DNA from: Capsicum annuum
Lineage: Eukaryota; Streptophyta; Magnoliopsida; Solanales; Solanaceae
Assembly (NCBI RefSeq): GCF_002878395.1
Contig: NW_025857693.1
Span: 416,509 to 480,508 of the forward strand
Length of the DNA: 64,000 bases
Direction: 5' to 3'
Below the pieces are notes generated by a model. It ran no database searches and was not told the origin of the DNA. It saw nothing but the letters and a program-made list of their open reading frames with translations. The translations under genes were made by a program, and so were the position numbers. How positions within the stretch are numbered: the first letter of the stretch is position 1; each line of letters starts with the position of its first letter. This document shows positions 34,289-46,999 of this stretch, in pieces.

Positions 34289-35631
34289 TGATAACGCTCA
34301 CCTATACATTGCAACTTGGTAGAGGACGTCTCAACTTTTGTTCAGGTCGAATCTACAAGGATTGTGAAAATTACAATTCTAGTCTTATGGGTCTTAATAC
34401 TTACTAAGAAAACACCTGAAGTGGAAATAAAGTAAAAAACATGATTTGAAATAGGAGGTTTTGATTTTGGGAGAGTGTGTGTCAATAGTAACTCAATTCT
34501 ACAAACTACACAACAATTCTAATTTAACTTTGATATAGAGAGAATCTTGGGATTATGTCTACCTAAGGGAAAATTTGGTATGGGTATGTGTAGATTTGGT
34601 GTACATGCTCGTTTTTAACGATATGTGTAGGCTAGTTCTAAGATCCTTGAGGCTAGATTATCAAAAAAATCTCAAGAACTTCACTTATTGAACCTTTCGG
34701 ATACCTAGCAAGTGTGTTAACTATGTTCACCTATTACCTTAATTGGGTATCCCTATTTCTAGGAAAATACCCAAGGTATTGTCAACTTCATAATCATTCT
34801 TATGTTTAAAATAGTGAGAAATAGTAAATTAAACCCATTAATTGACTACTATTTCCTTGATTCCCACATCCCATTTTTAAGGATAATGTGGGTTCCAAAA
34901 GTTCACCCAAACCCTTCTTTCAAAGATGGTTTGAGCTTTCAAGAGTTTAGGGTTTTCACGCACAAACCAATTTAAGTATTTGGGAATTTCACCAACAAAT
35001 CCCAAAAAATTCAATCAAATAATAGTAGAACCCATCATCAACCAAATAGCATATACACAAACACATCACAACCCACAACTAATTACACCTTAGTTCAACA
35101 TAATCCCAAGACAATGAAATTAGCTACTAATGATGAAAGGAGAGAAAAATATACCATAAGACTTGTGCAAAGCATCCATTCTTCAAGAAATTACTAAATT
35201 CAAAATCTCTAAAAATTACAATTCTTTCCTAATTTAGGGTTTCAATTTCAAATTCAAAATATTTCTAGTCTCTCGAATGCCCAAAATGGGAAAGGGTTTT
35301 AGGCCTTTAAGAGATTTGGGGTTGGCTTCTGAAAATTACAAAATTAGCCCTAGGTCTGATCTCGCGTTGCTGCAAATGCGGTAGATGACCATCTTGACTG
35401 GCCACAATAGCGATAACTGAGCCTCGTTTTGTACATGGTCCTTCAGCTATACACTTTTTTTGTCCTCTTTGTTCCTTTTTAGCTTTATTCCATATCCTTC
35501 TATCTCATCACTTGTATGCCAGTAAAATGTGGAAATTAGTGCATTTAATCATAATGTTTTTCATTTATTTCATCAAATCATAGTAGTGTGCATGAACGAT
35601 AAGTGGAAATGAGTGGTAAATTCACCAATCA
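34289..35631 (-). repeat. 5' LTR of element B
   Basis: 1343 bp, uninterrupted. Plus-strand TGATAACGC start and TTCACCAATCA end; partner of 8107-8725 plus 18837-19624. It preserves the empty insertion site of element D at atgtgggttcc (about 34887). Confidence 0.88.
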
Positions 35632-36505
35632 TAATTTATAGCTCTTTACATTCACAAACATATGTTGATTCTATGATTTAACTTTTGATCTACGAATCCA
35701 TTATTCTTGATTATTTGGTTGATTATTAATTTGAGACTTTGGCTTTTGCTCTTAAATTTTTGTGAAATTAATCTTATGCTTTCTCTTATGAATTCCATGG
35801 ATATTCTATCAAACATAAGAGGCTAAACCCTTAACTAGGGTTGTAGGAAACTTGTCAGAATAATGAAGTAGAGGAAGGTTAAGATCCTTTTAAATCAGTG
35901 TTTATACATGTATTGTGATCTTCTTCGATTTATATGATTTCTTAAATACTGTAGAAGTTAAGAACTTGCCTTTATTCAAGATCATCTTCCCAAGAGAGGT
36001 TGAGATTAGGAAAAAAAATTATAATAGAAATTTTAAGCTACCAATCCTCGTTTAATTAACTTGAAACCCAAAAGGAGATAGTTAATCTGGTATCAAAGAC
36101 AAGGATTGATAAGCCAAAAATCTAAGACTCATAAGGTGAAGAGTGAAATTCACCAAAGGCATTCACAAAACGGTTGGTGATACATAGATTGTCAGATCCT
36201 GCGTGCAGAGCATTAAGATAGTTGGATTGAGCATGATAAGTCTACGAAGTTAGGAATCCGGGGGAAACACAGTCCTAATATTCATCTCATATTGACTCCA
36301 ACAAAAGTGACCAAGACGTTTTACTGCTTTATTTTTCTTATAGCTGAACCCCTATTTACTTTTCTGCATTTTCTGGCTTCTTTAGCAAATTTGTGAGAGA
36401 TATTTGGCCTATTCCCTATAGGTTCAACCCCAACCTCTATTGGATTAATATATTTGGCATAAACTTCATTATATTTCTTTAGAGGTATATCTTGAGCGAG
36501 ATTAA
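35632..36505 (+). repeat. 5' LTR of element A, right part
   Basis: Resumes after element B (ctctttacattcacaaacat, matching 57231 in the 3' LTR) and runs to the primer site. It holds a single copy of the block that is duplicated in the 3' LTR (36185-36400). Confidence 0.8.
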
Positions 36506-36509
36506 ATTT

Positions 36510-36527
36510 TGGCATCGTTGTTGGGGA
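36510..36527 (+). other. Primer binding site of element A (tRNA-Asp type)
   Basis: TGGCATCGTTGTTGGGGA immediately after the LTR, matching TGGCGCCGTTGCCGGGGA at most positions. Confidence 0.78.
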
Positions 36528-36589
36528 ATGCGGTTATGGATTGATTGATTGATTGAAGTTGTTGAGGCTGTTGGGATTATACTCTTTTA

Positions 36590-38560
36590 TTTTTTTTCTT
36601 ATGGTGTATATTGGTGTATGCCAGTACTAAGATTAAAGGCAATCCCTTATCCCGCTTGATCCAGAGCTTGAAAGAACCCTAGGATAGAATCTTAGGATAT
36701 TGGAACACGATCGCAATGCTCATCAGGAGGGGCTTTGAGATGATCAAATTGACTTACCTCCCTACCTTACATGGTGTTCAGGATGCAAACTACTATGCAG
36801 TTACTAGCAGAAAAAAATATGAGGGGGATAAAGAGTTAATCATTGTGCATCTTAATAGGAGAGATAGAGATAGGAAAAAAATCATCAAAAAGAACTAGAA
36901 AGAGGTAGAAGAGATAGATCTAAGGATCTCTCATCTTTTCAATACTTGCCAGCATATGATGATCCAGAAGATGACTTGAGGTATATTGAGCCTATCAAGA
37001 TAGGAGCCATAATTTCTTATAAATTAGCCCAGGGAGTGAAGTTCAATATTAACAGTACTATGATTCACCGACTGATGACGCAAATATGCACATCATGAAT
37101 TTTGTTAGGATCTATACTTTGTATAATATACCTTAAGTGAGTCGGTAAGCTTAAGACTCAGGTTGTTCTCATTCTTTCTAAATGGTGAAGCAACATTATG
37201 GTTAGGTAACTACCTCGTGGGTTCATTATTAATTGGAACAAATTGCAAAAATAGTATTTGAATGAATTTTTCCTACCTTACAGAATAGTGCAGTTGAAGG
37301 TCCAGATCTATAATTTCAAGCAATTACATTCTGAACCACTATATGAGGCATGGTTGAGGTTTAAGAAGAAGTTGATGATGGTGCCCAAACACAGAAATTA
37401 GGGGAAATTTTACTTGAAATATTCTATCAATACCTGAATGTCAATGTAGAAGTTATTGTGGGTACTATTATTGGTGGAGCTTTCATGAGCCTGTGTTGGG
37501 AGCTGACGTCAGAAATCTTAGATCAAGTCTCTTTTACCAACCGAGGGTGGCATACTCGGGAGGTAGAAATAGGCGTTGGTATTTATGCTTCTACTGCTTC
37601 CAACAAGCAAAAAATAATAGATAATATGGTGGCTCAATTAGTTATGTAGCTAAGGACAGAGATTCTATTACTAACAAAGAAATTTCCAACTATGAATTTC
37701 AAGAAGGTGAATGTACTGGGAACACAAGGTAAATCTCCCAGGTCATATAATTATGATGTAGATAAAGAGGCAAAGTATATGGATAGAGAGATGGGGGTTT
37801 TTTGAGCCAAGGGCCAAGGGTATACTCAAGACACTTAGAACCTAAGGCAAGGAATCAAGGTCAGCACTATTATAGGGATAGATATAGGGATCGCCGTAGA
37901 GACGGAGATGGTGATGGAGGTGTAAGGAGGATTATAATGAGAAGAGTGTGCATATGTTCCACTGAGGAACTATGATACTAATTCAAGGATGGAGGTGTTG
38001 CTCACTAAGCTAGTTAAGGGTTTAGAGAACAAAGAGAGTTGCCTTAAAAAAATTAAGCATATATTTCAGGTTTGATCTAGAAAGTGGAATCGCATGCTCT
38101 AGTGATCAAGCAACTTAAATAGCAATTTGGTCAGATGTCGGCCACTTTGAATCAGCGACCATTGGGTACCCTATTGACTAATACTATGTAAAATCTAAAG
38201 AATGACCGGCACTGCTTGGCCATCACCTTTCTAAGTGGTAAGGCTATTTTTGATCCACTAATGCTTGTAGTTGATGAGGTTCGAGATGATATTGTTGATG
38301 TTAATGATACACTCAAAATGGAACTTGAAAAGGTGGTGACTAGCAGTGACTCATCATAAAAAAGCAATGGGTGTTGAGAAAAGCATTGAAAAAGATAAAG
38401 GAAAAGGCAAAGAAGTCAAGCTTGTAGTGAAGACCATTCCACAACCTCCTCCACCTTTTCTTCAAATACAGAAGAAGAAGCAAGAGTAACAAAAGTACCA
38501 AAATTTTATGTTGATATTGGAACTGTCTATTAATATTTTTTTGTGGAACCATTAGAGTTG
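36590..38560 (+). pseudogene. gag of element A (broken)
   Basis: N-terminal block at 36630-36780 reads PLSRLDPELERTLG, EHDRNAHQEGL and DQIDLPPYM across frames, typical of Athila-type Gag. The capsid C-terminal block at 37255-37560 reads LNEFFLPYRIVQLKVQIYNF then SEPLYEAWLRFKKKLMMVP and GGAFMSLCWELTSEILDQVS with NRGW. A Lys/Glu-rich tail follows (38340-38490). Stops and at least three frame changes separate these. The same architecture is seen in element B on the other strand. Confidence 0.75.
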
Positions 38561-38580
38561 ATATCAGTGTATGCTAAGTT

Positions 38581-39048
38581 ATGAAGTATTTGGTTAGTAA
38601 GGAGAATACGGTGACTTTTGAGCCCACTGATAATATGCACCATTATAATGCTATTGTTTCTCGATCTTTAGTAAAGAAAAAGAAGGACCCCAAACCCATT
38701 ACTATTCTATGTACTATTGGGTCCTTCAAATTTTCTCGAGCTTTATGTGATTTATCTAGTATCAATATGATGTCATTGGTGATGTACAAACAATTGGGGT
38801 TAGGGGTTCCCAAACCTGCATCTATGAGGTTATTGATGGCCGACTATATTATAATAAAATCAATAGGTATCTTAAGTGATGTGTTCGTGAAGGTGGCATA
38901 CTATATCTTTCCAGCTGATTTTGTGACCCTTGACTATGAGGTGGACTTTGAAGTCCTTATTATCTTAAGAATACCCTTCCTACCAATGGGTAGGGCTTTG
39001 GTTGACATAGAGATTGGTCAAATAAAGTTTAGACTCAATGACGAATAG
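38581..39048 (+). pseudogene. Retropepsin of element A, active-site codon missing
   Basis: A 155-codon open stretch, the best preserved coding block of A. It reads PITILCTIGSFKFSRALCDL, then SSINMMSLVMYKQLGLGVPK, PASMRLLMADYIIIKSIG, FPADFVTLDYEVDFEVLII and GRALVDIEIGQIKFRLNDE, an Athila/Tat protease. The active site, normally DLGAS, reads DLSS, as if one codon was lost: the aspartate remains but the glycine of the catalytic loop does not. Probably inactive. Confidence 0.85.
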
Positions 39049-39780
39049 ATAAATTTTAATATGTGTCAGTCAATGCGGCAGTCAAAGGATATATGAGTAG
39101 TATCAATGATAGACACTATGGATAATGATGCATTGATTGTTCCTATTTAGGAGAGACTTGGGGTTGAGTTACTAGCAGTGGTTATCATGAACTTTGAGAG
39201 TGATAGTATTGATAAATGTGATGAGATGGTGAGCGCACTATATGGTATAGGTTCTTATTCTTATGCTCGAAAGAAGTTAGATCTTAACTTGAAGAATAGA
39301 GCTACTCCACCAGGTTGACCATCCATTGAGGAGCCAATGGTCTTGGAATTGAAGGCCCTCTTATCTCAGTTGCGATATGCATTTTGGGGGCTGAAAATAA
39401 CTTGCCAATTATTATTGTTTCTGATTTTTTGGATTCACAGGTTGAGGCATTGATTTCAGTCTTGCAGAGATTTAAGAGGTCCATCAGATGGACTATTGTT
39501 AACTTTGTGGGGATTCCACGTGAGATTTATACTCATAAAATTTAGCTTGAACCAGATTGTGTTCCTAGTATCAAGCATTAGCATTATTTGAATCTACCTA
39601 TGTATGAGGTGGTAAAGAAAGAGATCATAAAGTGGTTAGATGCGGGTGTAGTTTACCCTATTATGTACAACAAGTGGGTCAGCCCGGATCAGTGTGAACC
39701 TAAGAAGGGTGGGATCACTGTGGTCCCAAAGAAGATGAATGAGTAGAGCCAATAAGACTGGTTTTTAGTTGGAGATAGTG
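39049..39780 (+). other. Protease-RT linker of element A
   Basis: Decayed coding sequence between protease and RT. Words such as ELKALLSQL / LRYAFWG near 39350-39390 and SPDQCEPKKGGITVVP-like pieces near 39680-39740 (across frames) are the usual lead-in to the RT of Athila-type elements. Confidence 0.6.
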
Positions 39781-40395
39781 CATGAACTATAGAAAGTTGA
39801 ACACTTGGACTCAAAAGGACCATTTTACTATGTCGTTTATGGATTAGATGCTAGACACACTTGCAGGCAAGGGTTGGTACTATTTTCTTAATGGTTATTT
39901 GGGGTGTAATCAAATTTCATTGCCCTAAAGACCAAGAAAAGCCTAATTTTACTTGCCCTTATGGTACTTTTGTGTTTAAGAGAATGTTGTTAGGGCTGTG
40001 TAATGCTCCCTCCACTTTTCAGCATTATATAATGTTGTTTTTTGATGTAGTGGAGAACGCTATAGTAGTCTTCATGGATGACTTTTTGATTGTTGGAGAC
40101 TTTTTTTATGGTTGTCTATCCTTTTTGGCCACTGTACTTTAGACATGTAAGGAGTACAACCTGGTTTTTAATTATGAAAAATGCCAATTTATGGTGAAAG
40201 AAGGGATTATTATCTAACATAAGATTTTGGAGAGGGGTATTGAGGTTGACAGGACAAAGATAGAGGTGATTGAAAAATTCTCTCCTCTAGTTTTAGTTAA
40301 AGGTATCAGAAGTTTCTTGGGTCATGTTGGGTTTTATAGGAGACTCATCAAGGACTTCTCTAAAATTGCTAATCCATTATGCAAGATTTTATAGA
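39780..40395 (+). pseudogene. Reverse transcriptase of element A (broken)
   Basis: Starts with CMNYRKLNTWTQKDHFTMSF (39780), then in another frame PNFTCPYGTFVFKRMLLGLC and NAPSTFQHYIM (39930-40040) and the catalytic box NAIVVFMDDFLIVG (about 40050-40095), the FMDD form typical of this lineage. The thumb follows with FNYEKCQFMVKEGII, GIEVDRTKIEVIEKFSP and SFLGHVGFYRRLIKDFSKIA (to about 40370). Catalytic aspartates are kept; stops and frameshifts abolish the product. Confidence 0.87.
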
Positions 40396-40399
40396 AGGA

Positions 40400-40870
40400 G
40401 GCGAAGTTTATGTTTGGTGATGCTTGTTTCATGGCCTTTGAGTTCCTTAAGGGGTGGTTGATCTCGATTTCTATTGTTATATCTCTTGATTGGTCCTCAC
40501 TATTTAATGTGATGTGCGATGCTAGTGGTGTGGTCTTGGGAGTTTTACTAGCCAACGACGTGAGAAGATTCTTCACCCAGTCTACTATGCCAGTAAAACA
40601 TTAAACCCCACATAGAAAATTATACAATTACTAAGCAGGATCTACTTGCGGTGGTTTTTGCTTTTGAGAAATTTTAGTCCTATTGATAGGGACCAAAGTC
40701 ATTTTTCATACTGATCATAAAGCATTGAGGTATCTAATTCTGAAGAAAGATGCTAAGCCAAGGCTGATTCGTTGGATACTCTTGTTGCAAGAATTTGACT
40801 TTGAGGTGAAAGACATAAAAGGAACTGAAAATCAGGTTGCAGATAACTTATCTCGCCTCGACAAGGAGGC
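40400..40870 (+). pseudogene. RNase H of element A (broken)
   Basis: FNVMCDASGVVLGVLLAND (near 40510) is the first catalytic strand. After a frame change come [18 protein letters not shown] and, in an open stretch from 40683, [40 protein letters not shown] and [15 protein letters not shown]. All blocks are in the expected order. Confidence 0.87.
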
Positions 40871-41943
40871 AATGCTAAATTTGGGAGATGAGCTTTATAT
40901 ATATGATGCTTTTCCAGATGAGCGGTTCTTGGCAGCATCACAAGACTTAATCCCATGGTTTATGAATTTTTTCAACTTTTTGGCAACTGATCTTATCCCG
41001 AAATATTTATCATTCCAGTAGCGTAAGCGGTTCATACATGAGGTGAAGGAGTTTTTCAAGGTTGAGACTTATATTTTTCAGATTTGTGTAGATAGAGTTA
41101 TTCGGAGATGTATTCTTAACTTGGAGATGATGAGCATCCTTGAGGATTGTCATTCATCACCAATTGGGGATCATCGTTGTGGTACCCATACAGCCCACAA
41201 AATTTTACATTGTGGGTACTATTGACGGACTAATTACAAGGATGCTCATGATTTTGCTTGAGCCTAAGATAAGTGTCAGTGGTAAGGTAATATTTCACAA
41301 AAACATAAGCTCCCCATGACACCTATCTTAGAGTTGGAGTTGTTTGATATATGGAGAATTGATTTCATAGGTCTATTTAAGAGCATGGGGGATGAAATAT
41401 TTACTGGTGGCAGATGACTATGTTTGTAAACGGATGGAGGCGGTTGTGCGTCCCAACAATAAAGGCAGAAGTGTCACCGCATTTCTTAAGAAAGACATTT
41501 TTTCTCCATTTGGCTGTCCATGTGCCATTAATAGTGATGGTGGATCCCACTTCTCTAATAGTCTTTTTAAGGTTCTGATAGAAAAATATGGTGTGAAGCA
41601 TAAGGTGGGGACACCTTACCATCCTCAGATGAATGAGCAGGCTGAGGTCTCCAATCGTTAGATAAAGTCCATATTGATGAAGACTATGAATGCCAATAGG
41701 GCTTATTGGTCAAGAAGGTGAGACGATGCTCTTTGGGCCTACCAGACAGCTTTTTAGAACTCCATATGTGCCTCTCCATATCAGCTTGTGTATGGCAAGG
41801 CATGCAACTTACCAGTCCAACTTGAGCACAAGGTACTATAGGCATTGAAAAATCTCAATTTTTAGTGGAGTGACGCAATGAATTTGCCGATGAGAAAAGT
41901 GAATGAGTTAGATGAATTTCGACTCTAAGATTATGAGAGTTCA
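40871..41943 (+). pseudogene. Integrase of element A, N-terminal and core part (split by C)
   Basis: After the RNase H the frame gives [19 protein letters not shown], then the zinc-binding region with CHSSPIGDH, HKILHCGYY and a CxxC remnant (41140-41280). The core follows with [13 protein letters not shown] (41340), [17 protein letters not shown] (41525-41575) and [17 protein letters not shown] (41605-41661), holding two of the three catalytic acids. It ends in ELDEFRLxDYES at 41940, where element C is inserted; the next residues, ALYKEN, are encoded at 52466 onward. Confidence 0.87.
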
Positions 41944-44496
41944 TGACACGACCCAAAACCGGCCATTTCTTATGGGTACCTTAAGACCATATGAATTAAA
42001 GGTTACCTTGATAACCCAAAATAATCATCAATATAAATCTCAAGGGTCAGACAAATCCCAACCAAAAGATAAGATAGCGGAAAGCATACTACAAGTCATA
42101 ACTTAAACATGTCTAAACACTTCATTAGATTCATCAAACTAGCCATTGCACCCAAGTCCACAGTCATCCACAATACCTATATACAAACCGATGTTTAGAA
42201 ATGTATATGTCGGCACAAGCCCCCGACAATATCCAAACCAAGTTAAAATAAGACTAAGTCTAAAGATAGGAGACCAAGAAGGAATGTCTTCCAAAGTAAG
42301 GAAGCTCACCACTCCCAAGTCAATGCAAGAATCGCTTAGATCACCTAATCACTACTCAGGAAGAGAAGATGATGCTCCAGCCCCTACGTCCCATAGGGAC
42401 ATAGTATCCGGAGATGGTTAGCGATTGGAGCGCTAGCATGTAACTCAAGGATAATTATAAAATAGCATCATTAATCAACAACAATTCGATATATCATATT
42501 CAACCATATTCATGACCTTATCCATACATATAGGTATATCACATGCTAACAAGTAAAAACGTCATCACAACATTCTCAAAGCACCCAATCATGAGACATA
42601 AAGTGGAGGACTCTGACCTTCCGCACTCAGATTCAACAATTCTTATTAGGTATGGGACTTCAATCACATTCACATATCACTTAGGCAAAGGACTTTAACC
42701 ATGTATACACTCATTAAGCAAGGGACTCTAACCACATACACTTCTATTCAAGCAAGGGACTCTAACCACACACTTACATTCATTTAGGAAATGGACTCTA
42801 ACCACATGCCGATACATTAGGTAATGGACTCTAACCACACACTCACATTTATTTAGCCAAGGGACTCTAACCACATGCCCACACATTAGGCTAGGAACTC
42901 TAACCTCGTGTTGTATTAGATAGGGTACTCTAACCCAAGCCATTTCATTTGGTGAGGCACTTCAGCCTCAAGATAACTCATTGTGCAAGGGACTTTAACC
43001 ACAAGCAATTTCATTAGGCAAGGGACTATAACCTTAAGGCCTTTTATTAGGTAAGGTACTTTAACCTTAATCCATTACAACTATAATTAGTCAACATTGG
43101 GACTTCAACCCTTTTTCCATTCATCATTATCTATCCAATTCACATGAAAGGACTTTAACCGGTTTAGACAATTCAACACTATACTTGACAACATGGTCCT
43201 CATGGGAGCCTTTGTTTCTCAACCATGTTAATAGGCCAATGCCTTAATTCAATTCATCGTACAATTCAATTTATGGTCATCAAGACCCTCACAAAATATT
43301 CACATTTCATTAGCAATCTTATACCATATTCATACCATACTTTAGTTCAACACACAATTCAAGTTCATTTTCTCATTTAGGGACATTAACTCTTCATTAA
43401 CCATCATCCAACAAGGTCATCAATTTCACCATACATGGATCATAATACCATTACAATATCATTTAACAACTATTCATACTTATTGGGCCATTGCCCTAGT
43501 TCAAAACATCATCAACATAAGACTAGACAATTCACTTAGATATTTCCATAAACACCTTGTGTGCATGACTTTACCAAGGCCATTTTCATGGTAGAAATCA
43601 TCAAGATTAGAGTTACTCATAACTCATATGTTATACCACATAAAACAAGCACCCACATGTTAAAATCATCACCAATAATAGGTACAAACAAAAGTCTAAG
43701 TAAAAGTCAACATAATTCATCATTAGGCAACAAAACTCTTTTCATTTGATTTCAAATCACCATGTACACTTACTAATTCAAGTGTAAAATACATGGGTTT
43801 AGAGTTATTTATCAAGGGGAAGAGTTACATGCCTTAAATAACTTGATTCACCCAAGAAGCTTGACTTCACTTTGCCTCTTGAAGATTACCCTTGAAACCC
43901 TAGCCTTTAATTCTTCAAAGATGAGTTTGAGAGAGCGTTTTGGATGTTTGATTGACTCAAAATGTGTTTAAGGAGGACATATAGACTTATATAGTGTGGG
44001 GAATTAGGGTTTGTATTGTAGGAAATGACCATAAGGACCTCAACAAAAATCTGAAAATTGATCGTCCAGGTAGGTGCGACTCACTTGAGTCATTCGTACC
44101 CTAGGGTACTAGTGGTACCCTGACTCGTACCCTAGATCTTCCTAGGTCACCTACAATAGTTAGGGTATGAATACACACCTTGGAGTCATATCCAAAGGGT
44201 ACAACTCATTCACTAACCGTATGCTTCAATCGTACAAAAAATAGTCCTCTCAAAGTTTAAGTCCAAACTTTATAAGACTCACTTGGTATGACTCGTACCT
44301 TAAGGTACGATTGTGGAGGGTATCACTCATACCTAGTACAGTGAGTGTCCCTCACCACACTGCCTAGGGTAAAAGAAGGGAGTGATAGAAGGATATGACT
44401 CATATCTAACAGGTACGACTCATGTCCCTAGTCGTACCCAACTCCGAGATACGAAATAAAGAAGTTCTTCTCAAGGTTAAAAGAACAGGTGTCTCA
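41944..44496 (-). repeat. 3' LTR of element C
   Basis: Plus-strand TGACACGACCC start, ends AGGTGTCTCA. Pairs with 49910-52460. Contains an array of short repeats (42600-43170) and a minus-strand TATA box at 43988-43994. Confidence 0.93.
42600..43170. repeat. Degenerate tandem repeats in C 3' LTR
   Basis: About 14 copies of a core GGGACTCTAACC / GGGACTTTAACC, mostly preceded by TTAGGCAA or TTAAGCAA and followed by CACA or CTCA, spaced roughly 30-45 bases apart. The partner array in the 5' LTR is at 50570-51130. Confidence 0.85.
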
Positions 44497-45050
44497 ATTA
44501 TCCCACACTTGGATCATTCATCAACAAATGATGGGTTAGGTAATCATACACAAAAATTAACACACTATACATATGAAACCAACCTTTAATCGAGTTAGGA
44601 CAAAGCACACAACAATCATTCAACACACATCATGCTAATTATCAATCGACTATTCATTACATTAGCTTTGGGACTCAAACCCATTACATTTCAAAATATT
44701 TACTCATTTCACAACTTAGGTTATTTAACCCATCGACATATCAAAGATTCTTTCTCAACTCAAAGACTATGGACTCAAATGCATCATCTATCAAAGACAT
44801 AAATAAACTCACTGTATTAGGGACTTAAACCCATCAAAACCAACACACACATGATTTCAAAGCATTAGGGACTTGAACCCATGGTCTAACACGACACAAA
44901 TCAATTCAAACCTTAAGGACTTTAACCCATTATCTAAATGAGGCATAACTCAATTCAACACAAAGGGGACTTTAACCCATTTTCTATCAAGACATAAATT
45001 AAGGTAAGAAGATTAGCTCAAACCTTTAACACAAGCCCGGGATGGGAAAA
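44497..45050 (-). other. Element C 3' untranslated region and polypurine tract
   Basis: On the minus strand AAGTGTGGGATAAT ends at the LTR (44497-44512), a good polypurine tract. The rest has no gene but several GGGACTTTAACCCA-like words (44690-45000), related to the LTR array. Confidence 0.65.
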
Positions 45051-46400
45051 AAATGTTGATACTTGGACTTCATGTCCTCTTCCACCTCCTATGTAGCTTA
45101 CTTGGACTATTGGTTGCTCCATAGAACCTTCATCGAAGCCACATTTTTTGTTCGTAATCGGCAAACTTGCCGATTCAAGATCCTTACCGGGATCTCCTCA
45201 TAGGTTAAAGTATCTGAGATATCAACATCCCTCAAGGGAATAACCAACGAAGTATCACCCATACATTTTTGCAACATAGAGATGTGGAAAATCTAGTGAA
45301 TGGATTTATGCTAGAAGGCAAATCCAACTCATAGGAAACATTGCCAACCATCTCCACGATCAAGTAGGGACCAACATATAGGGGACTAAGCTTCCCCTTT
45401 TTACTAAAACAAATCACTCCCTTCATGAGAGACACTTTAAAGAATACCCAATCGCCAACACTAAACTCTAAGTTCCTATGCCACACATATGCATAGGACT
45501 TTTGGATACTTTCAGTGGTTTTCAATCTATCACGAATTACCTTTACCTTCTCTAAGGCTTGGTGAACTAAATTGGGTCCAAGAAACTTACCCTCGCCAAC
45601 TTCGTAAAACCCAATAGGAGATCGACATCTCCTACCATACAATTCCTCAAAATAGGCCATGCGAATGCTAGAGTGGTAACTACTATTATAGGGGAACTCA
45701 ATCAAAGGCAATTGGTCACACCAACTACCACCATAATCAATCACATAAGCCCACAACATATCCTCCAATGTTTGGATAGTCCTCTCCGCTTGCCCATCCA
45801 TTTTCAGGTGGAAAGCGATACTAAGGCACACTCTAGTACCCAAACCTTTTTGGAATGACTTCCAAAATTAGGATGAAAATGGAGGACCACGATCTGAGAT
45901 GATCGAAACTTCAGCACCATACAACTTCATGATATCCACAAGATACAACTTAGCATAATCTCCCACCAAGTAATTAGTCCTCAGGGGAAAAAGTGAGCGG
46001 ACTTGGTCATTCTATCAATAATGACCTATATAGAATCACATTGATTCCAATATTGAGGAAAACAAGTAACGAAATCCATATTAATTGCCTCACATTTCCA
46101 TTTGGGTATGGAATCTTTTGATACAAGCCCCGGGCCTCATGTACTCAATTTTCACTAGTTGGCACACCATGCACTTGACCATATAACTAGCCACTTCTCA
46201 TTTCATATTACCCCACTAAGAACTCTCTAAGAAAATGATACATCTTGGTGGAACCAGGATGTATAGCATACCGACATTTATGAGCCTCGGCAATGACCCT
46301 TTTCTTCAAGCCATCAACGTCGGGAACACATAGTCTACCTTGGTATCTAAATATACCATCACCACTAATCACAAAGTCTGTAACTTTATGTTAACCTACA
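45051..46400 (-). pseudogene. Integrase with chromodomain, element C (broken)
   Basis: Minus strand. A 203-codon open stretch at 45232-45843 covers the end of the core (FHLKMDGQAERTIQTLEDML with the catalytic Glu, DQLPLIEFPYNSSYHSSIRM) and the C-terminal domain (WHRNLEFSVGDWVFFKVSLM, GKLSPLYVGPYLIVEMVG). Below it, at 45060-45230, a chromodomain-like tail reads LTYEEIPVRIL, QVCRLRTKNVASMKVLWSNQ and EVEEDM. The N-terminal zinc finger and first catalytic acids lie at 45850-46330 with many stops. Plus-strand frames here are shadows. Confidence 0.88.
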
Positions 46401-46559
46401 TTACTCTTGATCTTCATCAAATCAATTTCCAACACTTGTTTTTCCTTTATCTTAACAATAAGAGATGACAGAGATACCAGAAGACCAAATAAACCACCAT
46501 CCTCAGAGTACGTAAGTCAAACTCCAATATTAGCCAAATGCTGAACGTCCTTTACAAAT

Positions 46560-46995
46560 TCTCGCTTGTCCTCATTCACATGGGCCAAACTTCCCATGGA
46601 TTATCTACTAAGAGCATCAGCGACTACATTAGATTTAACAGGGTAGTAATAAAGACTCATATCACAGTCTTTCAACAACTCAAGCCACCTCATTTGCCTG
46701 AGGTTCAAATCATTTTGAGTAAACACATATTAAAGACTCTTATGATCGAAAAAGATATGAACATGAACCCCATAAAGATAATATCACCAAATCTTTAACA
46801 CAAAAACCATGGCTAATAACTCTAACTCATGAGTAGGGTAGTTTTTTTCATGAACTTTCAAATTCCTAGAAGCATAGGACACTACCCCACCAAGTTGTAT
46901 CAAACCACAACTGAGACCAATACGAGAAGCATTACAATATACCACAAAACCATTATTACGTCAGGTAATGTCAAAACTGGAGCCGAAGTTAATTT
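46560..46995 (-). pseudogene. RNase H of element C (broken)
   Basis: Minus strand between RT and integrase. Pieces with a [16 protein letters not shown] strand (about 46930), a [21 protein letters not shown] block (about 46830) and an RWLELLKDCDMSLYYYPVKS-like block (about 46640) are readable across stops, matching RNase H order in D. Confidence 0.68.
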
Positions 46996-46999
46996 ATGT

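Larger units (their letters stand above)
8107..35631 (-). mobile_element. Element B: Athila/Tat-like retrotransposon lacking RT and integrase
   Basis: Minus-strand element of about 9.4 kb after removal of D and E. Reading on the minus strand: 5' LTR (35631-34289), tRNA-Asp-like primer site, gag, protease remnant, a shared non-coding motif, an ORF resembling the plant transposon-protein domain found in Athila-type elements, then a polypurine tract and the 3' LTR (split by D). No RT, RNase H or integrase signature (for example an xxDD box or an HHCC finger) is visible between protease and 3' LTR on either strand. It interrupts the 5' LTR of A, whose sequence continues on both sides. A clean TSD is not seen: the left flank is gtttac and the right flank taatttat. 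Confidence 0.72.

Noticed and set aside
42600..43170. Regularly spaced repeats resembling a CRISPR array
   Set aside because: Repeat cores are degenerate, spacers vary and share sequence, it is inside a plant LTR and has an identical partner array in the other LTR.
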